Assembly (NCBI GenBank): GCA_008729055.1
Contig: SDUX01000001.1
Span: 3,015,206-3,079,205 of the forward strand
Source: Pyropia haitanensis
Lineage: Eukaryota; Rhodophyta; Bangiophyceae; Bangiales; Bangiaceae
DNA length: 64,000 nucleotides
Direction of reading: 5' to 3'
The notes under the pieces are model-generated. The model was not told the DNA's origin. It saw only the letters and a list, made by a program, of their open reading frames with translations, and ran no database searches. This document shows, piece by piece, positions 53,839 through 64,000 of this stretch (within the stretch, counting starts at the first letter, position 1; each line of letters starts with the position of its first letter). The position numbers were made by a program, and so were the translations under genes.

Positions 53839-56774
53839 GGTGGGGGGGGGGGGGGGGGGGAACGCGGCGGAGCCGTCGGCGACGCGGGCGGTGACGCATG
53901 CCCCTGCCCTTTCCCGTACCCCCCCCGCCCCCCCCCCCCCCCTCTCTCCCCCCCCCCGGCAAGGATGCGGAGGGGGTCGGGGGGAGCGGAGCAAGAGGGG
54001 GGCGGCGGCGGTCGCGACGGCGGTACCACGCGATCGGCACGGCCACCGGCGAGGGGGGGACGGGCGGCGCCCGCCGGCCGGCGCGCCCCCCCCCCCGCGC
54101 GATTGCCGCCGCCGCCCCGTTGGCGCGGCGCCGCGTGGCGGCGTCGGCACGGGCGCGCGGCGAGGACCTTGCAGCGGCGTTTTGCTGCGGCGGGTGGCCG
54201 ACGGTCTGGCCGGGGGGGGGGGGGGGAGGGGGGAGGCGGCCGCCGACCCCTCCCGAGACGCCACCCGCCCGCCCGCCGCGGCGGGCGGTCGTTCTCGCCC
54301 CTTTTTTTCCTCTTTTTTTTTTTTGTTGCGGTCGTTTTCTTTCCGGCGCCATACGTACCCCCTTGGCGCTGGTGGCGACCCGCTGCCTGCCCACCTCGGA
54401 CATTCGCCGTCTGTGGGAGGGGCGCCAGGCGCGCACCTTCCCCGCGGGGGGGGGAGAGGGGCGGGCGGGGTTGGCGCGGCGGGCAAGGCGCCGCCGCGGG
54501 AGGAGGTGGCCACCCCGCTGGGTGCGTGCCACCCACCCCCTGCCGCCGGGCGTCACCTGTTGTGTGTCGGGGTGCGTGAGAGGGGGCGGGGGCGGGGGGG
54601 GGGGGGGGAGGAGGGAGGGCGGGACCCGCGACCGGACAAGACCGCCGCCACCGTCTGTTCCGCGGATGTGTGCCGCGTGGGGGCGAGGGCGGGGGGGGGG
54701 GATTGCGACAGTGACGGCGAGGTGCGGTGTGGGCGGGATGGCGCGGGCGGGGTCCGCAGCCGGACCCGCCGCTCGCGGCGGCAGGGGCGCCGCGATGGCG
54801 TGGCGACGGGGCAACAAGGACACTGTTTCAATCTCGGCACGCGCGGGGGGGCGCGGACGGGGGGTGGGCCTGGCAGGTGGTGGCCGCTGGTGCGGTCAAC
54901 GGCGTCGCTGTCGCGTGGCGGACCAGCCGACGGTATGGGGGATCTCGCAGGGAGCACGCGGGGGGGGGTGCCGCCGACGTCCGACCTGGCCAGCGGTCAA
55001 GGAGGCGTGGCGGAGAGGGGAATGGCGGGCGACGGCGTCCGTCTCCCCCGGATCCCCTCCGCCCTCCCCTCCCGCTATGCCATCCCCAGGCACGCGGACA
55101 TGGCACCGCCCGTCCGCCCCGCCGTACGTCGGGGAGGGGCATAGGGCCATGGGGCGTGGGGCGGTATGGCGGCCACCCGGCTCGACGCTCGCCGCGGCGC
55201 GGTTGCCGAGGGGCCACCCGCCTCCACCGGGGGGCTGCCATACTGACGGCGTGAGTCACCGCCGCGCGGCGGTCAACCCCGTGGCCGTGCCATGGCCGGC
55301 AGGGGTCCGTCCGCGCCGCCCGCGAGGCGGCCGCCGTCGTGCGGCGGGTGGGGTAGCGGCACCGCCCCTCCCTTTTTTTCGGTCCACCGCCGCTCGGCCA
55401 TCCCTGTCCAAGACCCGGCGTGGGCGGCGGCCGCCCGACAGGGACGCGGCCACACGCGGGGGTGGGGTGGACGCGCGTCGCGTCGCGCACCCGCGACGCC
55501 GCGCCGCTCCCCACCGTGTGTCGCCCACCCGGGCGTGGCGTAATGCCGCCCCCGTATGGCACCTTCCCCCAGGGGAGGGGGCGGGGGGGGACGGCCGTAT
55601 GGCACCTTTTGCCTCGCCGCGGTGCGTTGCAGTAGGCGTCATGGCGCCGAGCATCGCGTGCCCGCCGCCCCCCCCTCCCCAGTCGCCTGTTCATCCACGG
55701 GTCCATCCAGCCTCGACGGGCGGCGCCCCCCGCCGCCCGATCGGCCGACGGCTTGCGGCCGCCGCCCAATTGGCCAATGGGTGGACTTATCGATCCGGCG
55801 GGGCCCCGCGGGTGCCGCACGACAGCCGAGGCGTGGCGCCAGACAGCCCCGCGCCGGGGCGCCCGCGCCAGACAGACAGCCGCGGCTGGCCTTGCCACGC
55901 ACAGCCGACCAATCCCTGCCGCCCGTCGGCGCCGATTGGGCTGTATGGACGCGGCGCCGCCGCCGCCGCCGGGCGGTCTGTGCACCCGGTGCCGCGTGCC
56001 ACGCAGGCGGCCGCCTCGGACAGCGGCAGCGTCGGGCGCGGCGTGCGTACAACCGGCTCGTACTCGCCCGCCCGCCTGGCCGGCCGGCCCTCCCCCGTTC
56101 CGCCGCCGCGGATGGCCGCGTCTGCTTCCACATCCGCCAACCACTGGCCGCCGCGCGCCTCCCCTCCCCCGCACCCCCCCCCGCACGCCGATCCCGGCAA
56201 CGGGGCGAGGCGGTGGTGGGTGGGGGAATAGGCTTGGGGGGGCGTGCGCCGGTGCGGGATGGATGGAAGGCGGGTGGAGGCACCCCCGCCACCATGAATC
56301 GTCGACGTTTGGCCCTGCCTATCCGCCGTTTGTGGCCACAGATGACCCCGGCGGCGCGCACGTGGCGGGCGGGCGTCTGCCGGTCCCGTCTGCCGCCGGG
56401 CCGGTTGGCCGGCCTGCCCGTCGTCGGCTGCGCTGGCACACACACGGCCGCCACCTCGGCGGCCACCGCCGCCATTGTCCCGTGGCGGCCAAGAGGGTGG
56501 CGGGGTGGGGGGGGGATGGGCGGCGACAACCTTGGCGGCCAACGCGTTCGCTGAGCGCGCACCGCCGTCGCCGCCTTGGCAGCCGCGGTCGACCCGCCCC
56601 CACTGTGGTCGTCTCTTCCCCACCATCGCCAGCGTCCTCCCGCTTCCCTCCCCCCTGCCCGAGCACCTGGTCGGCACCCCTCTTGCCCGCTCCCGCGCCG
56701 CGTCCTCCCCCTCACCCCGACTGCCTGGCCATCCCCCCAACCGCTGGGCGGCAGCCTACCTCCGGGCGGCGGCG
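53839..56774. other. Intergenic between kinesin-like and ABCG genes
   Basis: No family is recognised in any frame. The left part holds G and C runs and a T run (54301-54325). A minus frame at 54150-54430 (QTVGHPPQQNAAARSS..., MSEVGRQRVATSAKGV) has mixed composition but cannot be delimited. A Kozak-context ATG at 56294 (GCCACCATGA) opens an 86-codon frame ending at 56554 that would be an upstream ORF of the ABCG gene. Confidence 0.45.
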
Positions 56775-59700
56775 ATGGACGCCCCTCTCCCCCCCCCCTC
56801 CCCCCCTCCGGGGCCGTCCCCCATGCCAGACGACGCGACCATGGCGGGCGTATCGTGGTCGAATATCACCTACGATGTGCCCGTCAGTGTCGGCGCCACC
56901 CCCTCCCGCGCCGCCCGCCTCCGCGCGTGGCTCGCCGCCGTCGTGGGCCGCGGCGGCGGCGGCGGCAGCGGCGGCGGCGGCGGCGGCGGCGGCGGTGGCC
57001 GGAGCGGAGACGGCAGCGGTGGGGGGCCGCTGCTGCCAACGCACAGCACCGCCGGCGGGGCGGTGGTGGCGCCACCGGCGGTAGCGGCGACAGACCCGAC
57101 GGCCAAGGGCGACGACAGCGGCCTGTCGTCGGTCGGCTCGTCGGGGCTATCGTCGGGCTCGTCGGTGCCGCTGCCGACAAAGTCGGCCGTCGCTGCCGGC
57201 GCCGTCGCCGGCATCGTCCACGACGGCGGCGACGGCGGCGGCGGCGGCGGCGATGCCACCGCCGGCGCGACGCCGACGGCCCACCTCCCCCCCGCCCCCC
57301 CCACACCACCCGCATCCTCCACGGCGTGTCGGGCGTCGCGCCCGCCGGCCAGCTCACCGTCCTGCTCGGCCCGTCGGGCGCCGGCAAGACCTCCCTCCTC
57401 AACCTCCTCGCCGGCCGCTCGCAGTACGGCCCCACCGGCGGGGGCATGACCTTTGGCGGCGCCGCCCGCGGCCGCCGGCTGCGGCGGCAGCTCGCCTACT
57501 GCATGCAGGCGGACATCTTCTCGCCGCGGCTGACCGTCACCGAGACGCTCCGCTTCACCGCCCGCCTGCGGATACGCGGTGCGACGCGGGCGGAGCGGGA
57601 GGCGCGCGTCGCGGGGGTGCTGTCGCAGCTCCGGCTGGAGGGGTGTGCGGACACGCTGATGGGCGACGGGGTGATTATCAAGGGCGTGTCGGGGGGGGAG
57701 CGCAAGCGCGTGAACATTGCGAATGAGCTGCTGACCGACCCGTCAACGCTGCTGCTGGATGGTACGTTTGGTGGCCGGGGGGGGGGGCGGGGGTGGGGCT
57801 GTTGAGAGGGTGCAGGTGTGAGAACGACGCTAGAGGCGGAGGGGGGTGGGTGAGGTGGAGGAGGGAGCACATTAGCGGCCACTGGCACAAGTGTGGGCCA
57901 TGCATGAGGTGTGGAGGGGTGGGGGCGGTCAGCGCGATGGTGGTGGCGGGCGTGCCCATAGACGCGGAGGACCTTGACTGACACGCCCCCGCCGGCTGGC
58001 CATCTTGCTGCTTTTTCCCTTCCCGTGGTGGCCTTGCGTGGCGTCGACTGCGATTGCTTCTCTGTCTCCTTTCGCTCCCCCGGCCCTCTTCCCTTCCGGT
58101 CGCCTGCGACAGAACCAACGAGCGGCCTCGACTCGGCCACTGCCCTCACCGTCGTGCGGCTCCTCCGGTCCCTCGCCGACGAAGGGCGCACCATCATCAC
58201 CACGCTGCACCAGCCATCCTCCCAGATGCTCGCCCTCTTTGACAACATTATGCTCCTATCCGCCGGCCGCGTCGTCTATTCCGGCCCCGCCGCCGGGGCG
58301 TTGCCACACTTTGCGTCGCTCGGCTTGCCGTGCCCGCCGCGGTACAACCCGTGCGACTTTTTCCTGCAGCTCCTCACCGACGCGGCGGCGGACGGGTCGC
58401 AGCCCGTGACGCGGCGGCTCGAGGCGGCGTGGGCGGCACGGGAAGCCGCGGGCGGCGGCGCGTCGGCGGTGGCGACGGCCGTCGCCGCCGCCGCCGCCGC
58501 GGCCGCCGCCCACACCGTGGACGCGGCTTTGCCGGCGGCCGCGGCTTCGGCGGGGGTGCCACCGCCGCCGGCCGGTGGTGGCGGCCTGCTGTCCACCACC
58601 GCCGCCGGCGCGGTGCGGTCGGTGCGGAAGCGGCTGCGCACGCCGAGCGTGCGCGCCGAGCCCCGCAAGTACCCCGTCGGCTGGTGGACGCAGGCGGCCG
58701 TGCTCGGCGGCCGGTCGGCCATCCAGCGGCGCGGGGAGGTGCTCGAGTGGGTGCAGCTGTTCCAGATTGTGGCGGTCGCGTTCCTCGTTGGCATCATGTG
58801 GTTCCAGTTGGCGCAGACGGAGCGGACGCTCGACGAGCGCGTGTCGATCCTCTTCTTCATCTGCGTCTTCTTCTCGTTTATCCCCATGTTCTCCGCCATC
58901 TTTTCGTTTATGCCCGCCGAGGGGCCGGTCCTCCACAAGGAGCGCTCGTCGGGCGCGTACCGGCTGTCGGCGTTCTTCGTGGCAAAGACGACCGTCGAGA
59001 CGCCCGTCGAGCTCCTCTACCCGACCGTCTTTTCGGTGATTGCGTACTGGATGGCGGGCCTCCGGTCGTCGGCGGGCGCGTTTGCCACCCACCTGATCAT
59101 CCTCGCGCTCGTCACGCTCACCGCCCAGTCGATTGGGCTGTTTGTGTCGGCGACGGTGCGGAACGTCAAGCTGGCGCAGGTGCTCGGCAGCCTGACGGTG
59201 CTGCTCGCGCTGCTCGCGGGCGGCTACTATGTCAACAACAAGACGCTGCCGGGGTGGATTGCGTGGGTCAACGCGCTGAGCTTTATCAAGGTACGCGGCC
59301 GGTCACGCGGGCGGGGGAGGGGGCCGGACGGATGGGCGTCGCCGAGGCAGAGGGGGCGGCAGCGCGAGAGGCTGAGGAGCAAACCGCGGGGGGGGGGGGG
59401 CGACGGGAAGCCGCGTGCGTGGGGAGTTGGACGGGTGTCGCGCGGATGACCGTCACTAACGCTGCTGCTTGTGTGGGTGCGTACTGGCTGGTCTGTGTCC
59501 CATCGTTCTGGCTCGGACCTACCGGCGGTGGCTCCCCACCCTCCCCTCCCAACGTCGCGCCTCCCCCTTGTGTGACTGCCCCCCCCCCCCCCCTCGCAGT
59601 ACGGCTTTGAGGCGATGGTCATTGTCGAGGTGCAAGGCCGCACCTTCCCCTGCTCGGTGGTGCCGACCATCTACTCGGGCGGCCTGCCCGGCACGCCCGG

Positions 59701-59887
59701 CGAGCGCGTCTGCCCCGTCACCGCCGCCGCGATTTACCGCGCGCGCGAGGTGCGCGACGGCCTCGGCGTCGTTGGCAACGCGGCGGTGCTGCTGCTGTGG
59801 ATTGCCGTGTTCCGCGTCGGCGCGTACTTTAGCCTCAAGTGGCTCCACGTGACGCACAAGCCGAGCCGCCGGTCGGCGGCCATGTGA
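56775..59887 (+). CDS. ABCG (White-type) half transporter, three exons
   Basis: This is an ATP-driven exporter of lipids, sterols or pigments that normally dimerises; the substrate is unknown. Exons are 56775-57761, 58113-59290 and 59600-59887, with GT-AG introns of 351 and 309 bp. The NBD shows LLGPSGAGKTSLLNLL (Walker A), MQADIFSPRLTVTETL (Q-loop region), VSGGERKRVNIA (signature), Walker B LLLLD split by intron 1 from EPTSGLD, and TTLHQPSS (H-loop). The TMD follows the NBD, as in ABCG: helices near VQLFQIVAVAFLVGIMWFQL, ILFFICVFFSFIPMF, LLYPTVFSVIAYWMAGL, LIILALVTLTAQSIGLF and LTVLLALLAGGYYV, then exon 3 with YGFEAM, a loop with two Cys and a last TM (VVGNAAVLLLWIAVFRVG). Between the N-terminal tail and the NBD the frame changes in C runs at 57287-57302. 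With one base added the protein is about 818 residues. Confidence 0.88.
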
Positions 59888-60799
59888 GGGGTGCCACCCC
59901 CCCACAGCGGGGCGCACCGTCCCGGCCGCTGCTGCCGCCGCCGCCGCCGACGCCGCCGCCGCCACCGCTGCCGCCACCACCGTCGCCGTCGCCGCCGCCG
60001 CCGCCGCAGACGCGGGGACGCGCGGACGCGCGGAGCCGGCCAGACGCCCCGCCGTGGCCATGTACAGCTCGGTCGATCGGGGGAGTGGCGGCTGGTGACC
60101 CTGTTTTGCCACTGGCCGCGTGGCGGCGGCTCGGTCGTCGTGCCGCGCGCCGGGACGGGATGCGCACACTCCGTAGAGGGGAGGGGGGGGTGCCGCCGCC
60201 GTCCTGTTGGTGGATTCACTGGTGTTTGTCTTGGTTTTTGTGACGTGACTGTGTGTGCGCCGCTGACGAGCTGTGGCGCGTCGTGCTGTTGGGGGGGGGG
60301 GGGAGGTGAGGGGGGCGCGACGGAGGACCTACGCGCGCTGGACCTGCAGGAGTGACCACGACCCATGACTGAGACTGCTGTTTTCCTTGCACAGAGCCCC
60401 AAGTGGACGTCCCACCGGTGCGTGACAACCCGGACGGGCCGATGGGGTGGAACTCGTCCGTGCCCAACTGCAGCCCCACCGCCTGGGCAAGACCTCCGGT
60501 CTGACATGGGATAGGGCGCCAGCCACCTCGCACAGCAGACTCAAGTGTTTTTGCTCCACCAGCACTGCACCCCCTTTGCCCCTCCACCGTGCCCCGCAGT
60601 GACCTCCTCCCGGACGTGGTGCGCCAGTGCCAGCCCCTACTGTCCCACGGTCCCCTTCGTGTCGCCCGCCAACAAGGTCCCTGTATCCCACCGCAACGCA
60701 TCGACGCATCCGCATCGGCGCCACCGCGCATTCGCGCGCCACCCCCTAGCAGACGTCCGCCCGTACCCCCCCCCCCTAGCTGCCACTCCCGGCGGGGTC
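59888..60799. other. Convergent intergenic region
   Basis: It is the 3' flank of the ABCG gene and of the FBPase-like gene. GCC repeats lie at 59930-60005 and a G run at 60290-60302. No gene is seen. Confidence 0.6.
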
Positions 60800-62053
60800 T
60801 CAAAGCACCGGCAGGTAGGCGCAGACAAAGCCGTCCTCCTCCGCGCCAAGCCCGTTGGCAATCTTTGGGGAGCCCGCCAGCGTGCCCGTCCCCGTGCGGG
60901 CGGCGACATCCAGCCCCGCCTCCAACGACACGCGCATGCTCGCGTCAATGCTGCGGCTGCGGCGGAGGGAGTACATTGGGTCGGCCGACGGGCCACGGCC
61001 CCAGGGGGCGGAGCGGAAGTGTGACGTGCACAGGTTGATGTCGTCCTCCGAGCCCATGTAGCACTCTACCCTGTGGTGTACGCTCTCGGGCTGGATGTCG
61101 AGGATGGCGCGGGTGCCGGTGCTCGCCTGGCCGCCCGCCTTTTCAATAATGAACGCGAGCGGGCCCGCCTCGTAGAGCAGCTTGAGCCGCCCCTGCGGGC
61201 GCTCCGCGTGGGCGGGGTAGATGTACACGCCGCCGCGGATGATGGTACGGTGCAGCTCGGGCACCATCGACCCAATGTAGCGGCACGTGCGGGTGGAGCC
61301 GTCGAGGGCGGGCTCGTCCTTGAGCGCCCGCAGCATGGCCTGCGCTTTCGGGTCCATCGTCGACGCAAAGCCTTCGTTGATGGCGTAGATGCGGCCCGAG
61401 TAGGGCACCCGCATGTTCTCGTGGGTGAGGATAAACTCCGCCAGCGTCGGGTCGAGCGTAAAGCCGTGGACGCCCGCCCCGTACGACAGCACCATCATCG
61501 TGGCGGCACCATAGACGGCATAGCCGGCCGCCACCAGGTTCCGCGCCGGCTGCAGCACGTCTTCCACCCCCGGCTTGGTGTCGTTGGTGAGCTGCCGAAA
61601 GACCCCAAAGATGGCGCCCATATCCTGCGCTGGCGGGTCTGCCAGGCCGGTCAGCGGGTCAAACACGACCGCGTAGTTGCCCTGGTGGGGCGGCTCCAGC
61701 ACGACCGGGTCGGAGAGGTCCTCCGACACAAGCACGCAGCACGCGTCCGAGGCGGTGAGCTCCCGAATCCACGTCTCGTTGGCAATCTTGTTGATGTCAT
61801 TGACGCTCCGCGCCTCGCTGCCGGGCAGGCCCAGCCGCCGCACCATCGAGCCGACCGTCTTGACCGCGAGCGTGATGGACGACAGAAGCGTCACCAGGTC
61901 CGACAGGGAGTCCCCATCCGAAACGGACGACTGAACGTTGGTGTGGATAACCCCCTCCTCCAGGTAGTTGGACCGCTTGGTTAGCGACGCGAGCAGGTGG
62001 GAGATGAGGGTGGTGCCGCTAGTGCCCTCCGCGGCCTGGGCGGTGGCGTCCAT
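60800..62053 (-). CDS. Fructose-1,6-bisphosphatase-like protein with degenerate metal site
   Basis: This 417-residue protein (ATG 62053-62051) has the class I FBPase fold throughout: a helical N-terminus (TLISHLLASLTKRSNYLEEGV), CCVLVSED, NYAVVFDPL, MGAIFGVFR, YGAATMMVLSYGAGVHGFTLDPTL, YAINEG, CRYIGSMVPELHRTIIRGGVYIYPA, GRLKLLYEAGPLAFIIEKAGG. In working enzymes the metal motif reads FDPLDGSSNID; here it is FDPLTGLADPPAQD, so the second Asp is Thr135. The KLD of the earlier metal loop appears as KIA. Asp132 and Glu304 (IIEKAGG) remain. The substrate-side residues look kept, so it may bind sugar phosphate without catalysis. The C-terminus has about 65 extra residues ending EEDGFVCAYLPVL. No transit peptide is seen. 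Confidence 0.88.
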   Translation of the reverse strand: MDATAQAAEGTSGTTLISHLLASLTKRSNYLEEGVIHTNVQSSVSDGDSLSDLVTLLSSITLAVKTVGSMVRRLGLPGSEARSVNDINKIANETWIRELTASDACCVLVSEDLSDPVVLEPPHQGNYAVVFDPLTGLADPPAQDMGAIFGVFRQLTNDTKPGVEDVLQPARNLVAAGYAVYGAATMMVLSYGAGVHGFTLDPTLAEFILTHENMRVPYSGRIYAINEGFASTMDPKAQAMLRALKDEPALDGSTRTCRYIGSMVPELHRTIIRGGVYIYPAHAERPQGRLKLLYEAGPLAFIIEKAGGQASTGTRAILDIQPESVHHRVECYMGSEDDINLCTSHFRSAPWGRGPSADPMYSLRRSRSIDASMRVSLEAGLDVAARTGTGTLAGSPKIANGLGAEEDGFVCAYLPVL

Positions 62054-63699
62054 GGCAACGACAGTGAGGGGGGTGGGGGGGGGGGTCGGATGCAGGAGCG
62101 CGGGCCGACAAGACGTGCGCGGCGAGGAACGAGCCGCTGCGGGCAGACGACGCGCCGGAGAGAGCGGCAGTCGCACTCGCAGCGCCAGACACGGCGTTTC
62201 GGCCACGTCGGCCGCGCGTGACGACCACGGCGCACGGGGGTGGCGTGGTGGCGGTGGCGCCGTGTCGCGCGACGAGCAACAGCTGCAGCCGCGCGTGGCG
62301 GGCCGTGGGGGCGTGCGCGCCGGTTGCGGTTCCCGACGGCTGCCTCCCGCGGAGGATGAGTTGCGGGCCCCACACGCAAGGGCAGTCGGCTGAAGGCCTC
62401 CACTCACGCCAGATACAAAGTACAAACCGTCAAAGTGGTCCCCCTCGACGGTATGCTCGAGGATCAATGACGTCCAAAAACGACGGGCGGGCGCAGAGAG
62501 GAGAGCTTTTGCCAAAGTGAAAGGACTCTGGCGATCTTATTGGCTGATGTTATGAAATATATCACTCTGATCGGCTAAACCACTTTGATCGCCTGGCCAT
62601 CTCTCGAAACTTGCCGTTTGCCACGGGCAACTGGGCAAAGGATGTTGTAGAGGAGGAGGATGCCTCCATGCAGGCGGGAGACCAAAGCGGTGGGGTCCTG
62701 GGGCGAGTGACGGAGCGGCGAGGCAGCCGACCTGGAGGGACGCTCCGGTGCCGGTGGCGGCGCAAGTGGAGGTGCAACTGGCGGCTCCTGTGGCGGCGCT
62801 TGTGACAGTAGGCACTGGTCACTGCCTTTGGCGATACGGCGCACGCGGAGCGGAGGCCCCTCCTGTAGTGGCCGCGGTTGAAACCGCCCTCCCACCCCGC
62901 TCCACTCGAAACCATCGGACCCCCACGGTCGTGGTGGCTACCACAGTCACTATGCCGCGGGCGGCCGACCGGTGGCACGGGGCAGCCACCGTGCCACTCG
63001 ACGGCCGACCGCTCGCCTCTTTGTCGCTGCCGCATCCGCGGCCGTGGACTCTCCCGTCGCGGCGGCGTCCATGGGTGCATTGATGGAGTTGCGGGTAGCG
63101 GTGGTGGGGGCGGCGGGCAGTGTGGGACCCAGCACAGATGGTGGGAGCGCTCCGACGGTGACGGCGGCGCCCCGGCGGCCGCCGCGTCGGACGGGGGGGA
63201 ACGGACGTGCATACCGTCGGTGCCCGTGGCGGCGGATGCGGCCGGGCGTTTCGCCGCCCGCTCCCCCGGCTGCAGACACCCCCCGACTGCCCTTGACGTC
63301 CCGGAAAATCTTTGCAGCCTGCGTCTTGGATGTGTTTGTTATGTTGTTGTGGGGATGCGGACGCTGGCCGAGCGGATGCCTTGCCTGCGCCGGCGTCCAT
63401 CGCCCGCTGTCGTCGGGGCGTTCCTTGTGGGTGGGGATCGGGAGACGGGAGCACCCTCGGATCTCGACAACACCAAGACACGTGTCCTCCTCGAGGGAAC
63501 ACCAGGGGTGCCCAAGGGAGGGAAATCGCAGACGGCCTGCGATTGGCCCATGCTCTTGTTCTTGCACTTTTTGTTCTTGTCCTCATCAGCCGAAAATTGG
63601 CACTCAGCCCGAGGACGGCAGGCGGGAAGAAGCGGTGGCCCCCGCCTCGTCTCACCAACGGCAGCGCCTCCTCCCCCCCCCCCCCGTCCCGGCTTCACC
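62054..63699. other. Divergent intergenic region
   Basis: No gene is supported. The frame of the FBPase-like gene stays open upstream to 62515 without an ATG. A slightly AT-richer patch lies at 62515-62600. The right half gives Arg/Ala-rich frames on both strands. Confidence 0.5.
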
Positions 63700-64000
63700 A
63701 TGACCCCCGCCGCACCCCCCCCTCTCCCCCCGCAAGTGCTCCCCCCCCCCCTCCCCCCCCAGACCCCCCCGACCTTGCCACCGCCGTCGACGCCGCCCTG
63801 GCCGGCCTCTTCACCACCGCCCGGGAGCTGTGGGTCCCGCCCGCCGTCCCCGTCGCGGCCGCCGCCGCCCTCCCCGCCGCCACGTTTGTCGCCGCCCACC
63901 GCGACCGCAGCGTGCCGCTGCTCCTCACCGGCGCAGTCGACGGGTGGGCGGCCTATGGCGGGGGGGGAAGAAGCAAGGATGGGGGGGGGGTGGGGGGTGG
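63700..64000 (+). CDS. Start of a cupin_8/JmjC-like gene, 3' part beyond the window
   Basis: From about 63762 one frame reads DPPDLATAVDAALAGLF, then AATFVAAHRDRSVPLLLTGAVDGWAAYG. The pattern F-x(n)-P-[LV]-L-[LI]-x-G-A-V-x-x-W is how cupin_8/JmjC dioxygenases (JMJD7/FIH-type hydroxylases) begin, before the iron-binding HxD motif, which would lie beyond the window. ATG 63700 (TTCACCATGA) is the likely start, but it is in another frame; the change falls in the C runs at 63714-63770. A splice donor may follow near 63943 (GACGG/GTGGGC), after which the sequence turns into G runs. Only about 80 codons are visible, so the family call is tentative. Confidence 0.45.
   Translation, partial: MTPAAPPPLPPQVLPPPLPPQTPPTLPPPSTPPWPASSPPPGSCGSRPPSPSRPPPPSPPPRLSPPTATAACRCSSPAQSTGGRPMAGGEEARMGGGWGV

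Noticed and set aside
53825..54823. Minus-strand frame with mixed composition next to the kinesin-like gene
   Set aside because: No motif, no clear start, and interrupted by homopolymer translations.
56294..56554. 86-codon frame with a Kozak-like ATG upstream of the ABCG gene
   Set aside because: It has Arg/Ala/Gly-rich composition and no motif; at most it is an upstream ORF.
1..64000. tRNA, rRNA and snRNA genes
   Set aside because: I looked for the B-box GGTTCGAATCC-type motif and paired arms and for common snRNA 5' ends; nothing persuasive was seen, though a covariance-model scan was not possible.

Overview
The window is nuclear DNA from a very GC-rich eukaryote, most likely a bangiophyte red alga of the Porphyra/Pyropia type. 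The evidence is a secreted protein with four CBM1 modules (an architecture known from the Porphyra polysaccharide-binding protein), an isoamylase without a transit peptide (red algae make floridean starch in the cytosol), GC-biased third codon positions, few short GT-AG introns and dense G/C mononucleotide runs. This is inference; no ribosomal or organelle marker is present.

Layout from left to right. A minus-strand PWWP chromatin protein with a TFIIS-N/LEDGF-like domain runs off the left edge (1-4818). Then come a small putatively plastid-targeted protein (minus, 6958-7530) and an expansin-like protein with four CBM1 modules (plus, 9037-10377). A complete DIRS-order retrotransposon with PAT/Ngaro-type split direct repeats follows (11637-17474): a gag-like ORF, RT/RNase H/methyltransferase-like ORF and tyrosine recombinase, the last two joined by a TGATG overlap. 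Next are a hypothetical low-complexity protein (18826-20688), a radical-SAM-fold protein that lacks its cluster cysteines (minus, 21218-22069), a CCT-domain regulator (minus, 23515-24768) and a two-exon glyoxalase II (26662-27834).

The right half holds a repeat-rich gap, a two-exon four-TM tetraspanin-like protein (32850-34654), a three-exon BolA protein (minus, 34940-36298), an ABHD12-like hydrolase (37009-38389), a secreted Cys-rich protein (minus, 40596-41264) and a 1.9-kb element with about 530-bp terminal inverted repeats (42875-44790). After these come the isoamylase (minus, 45857-48217), a divergent kinesin with a repeat tail (50462-53838), a three-exon half-size ABCG transporter (56775-59887), an FBPase-like protein with degenerate metal ligands (minus, 60800-62053) and the start of a cupin/JmjC-like gene (63700 to the right edge).

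There is no operon logic; the genes look like independent loci. A recurrent feature is that several clearly homologous genes change reading frame exactly inside G or C mononucleotide runs (PWWP, glyoxalase II, ABHD12-like, kinesin, ABCG, cupin). This points to run-length errors in the sequence or, less likely, real decay. No tRNA, rRNA or CRISPR array was found. No prokaryote-style system is present. The best candidates for something new are the two apparent pseudoenzymes, the expansin/CBM1 fusion, the DIRS element and the long-TIR element.
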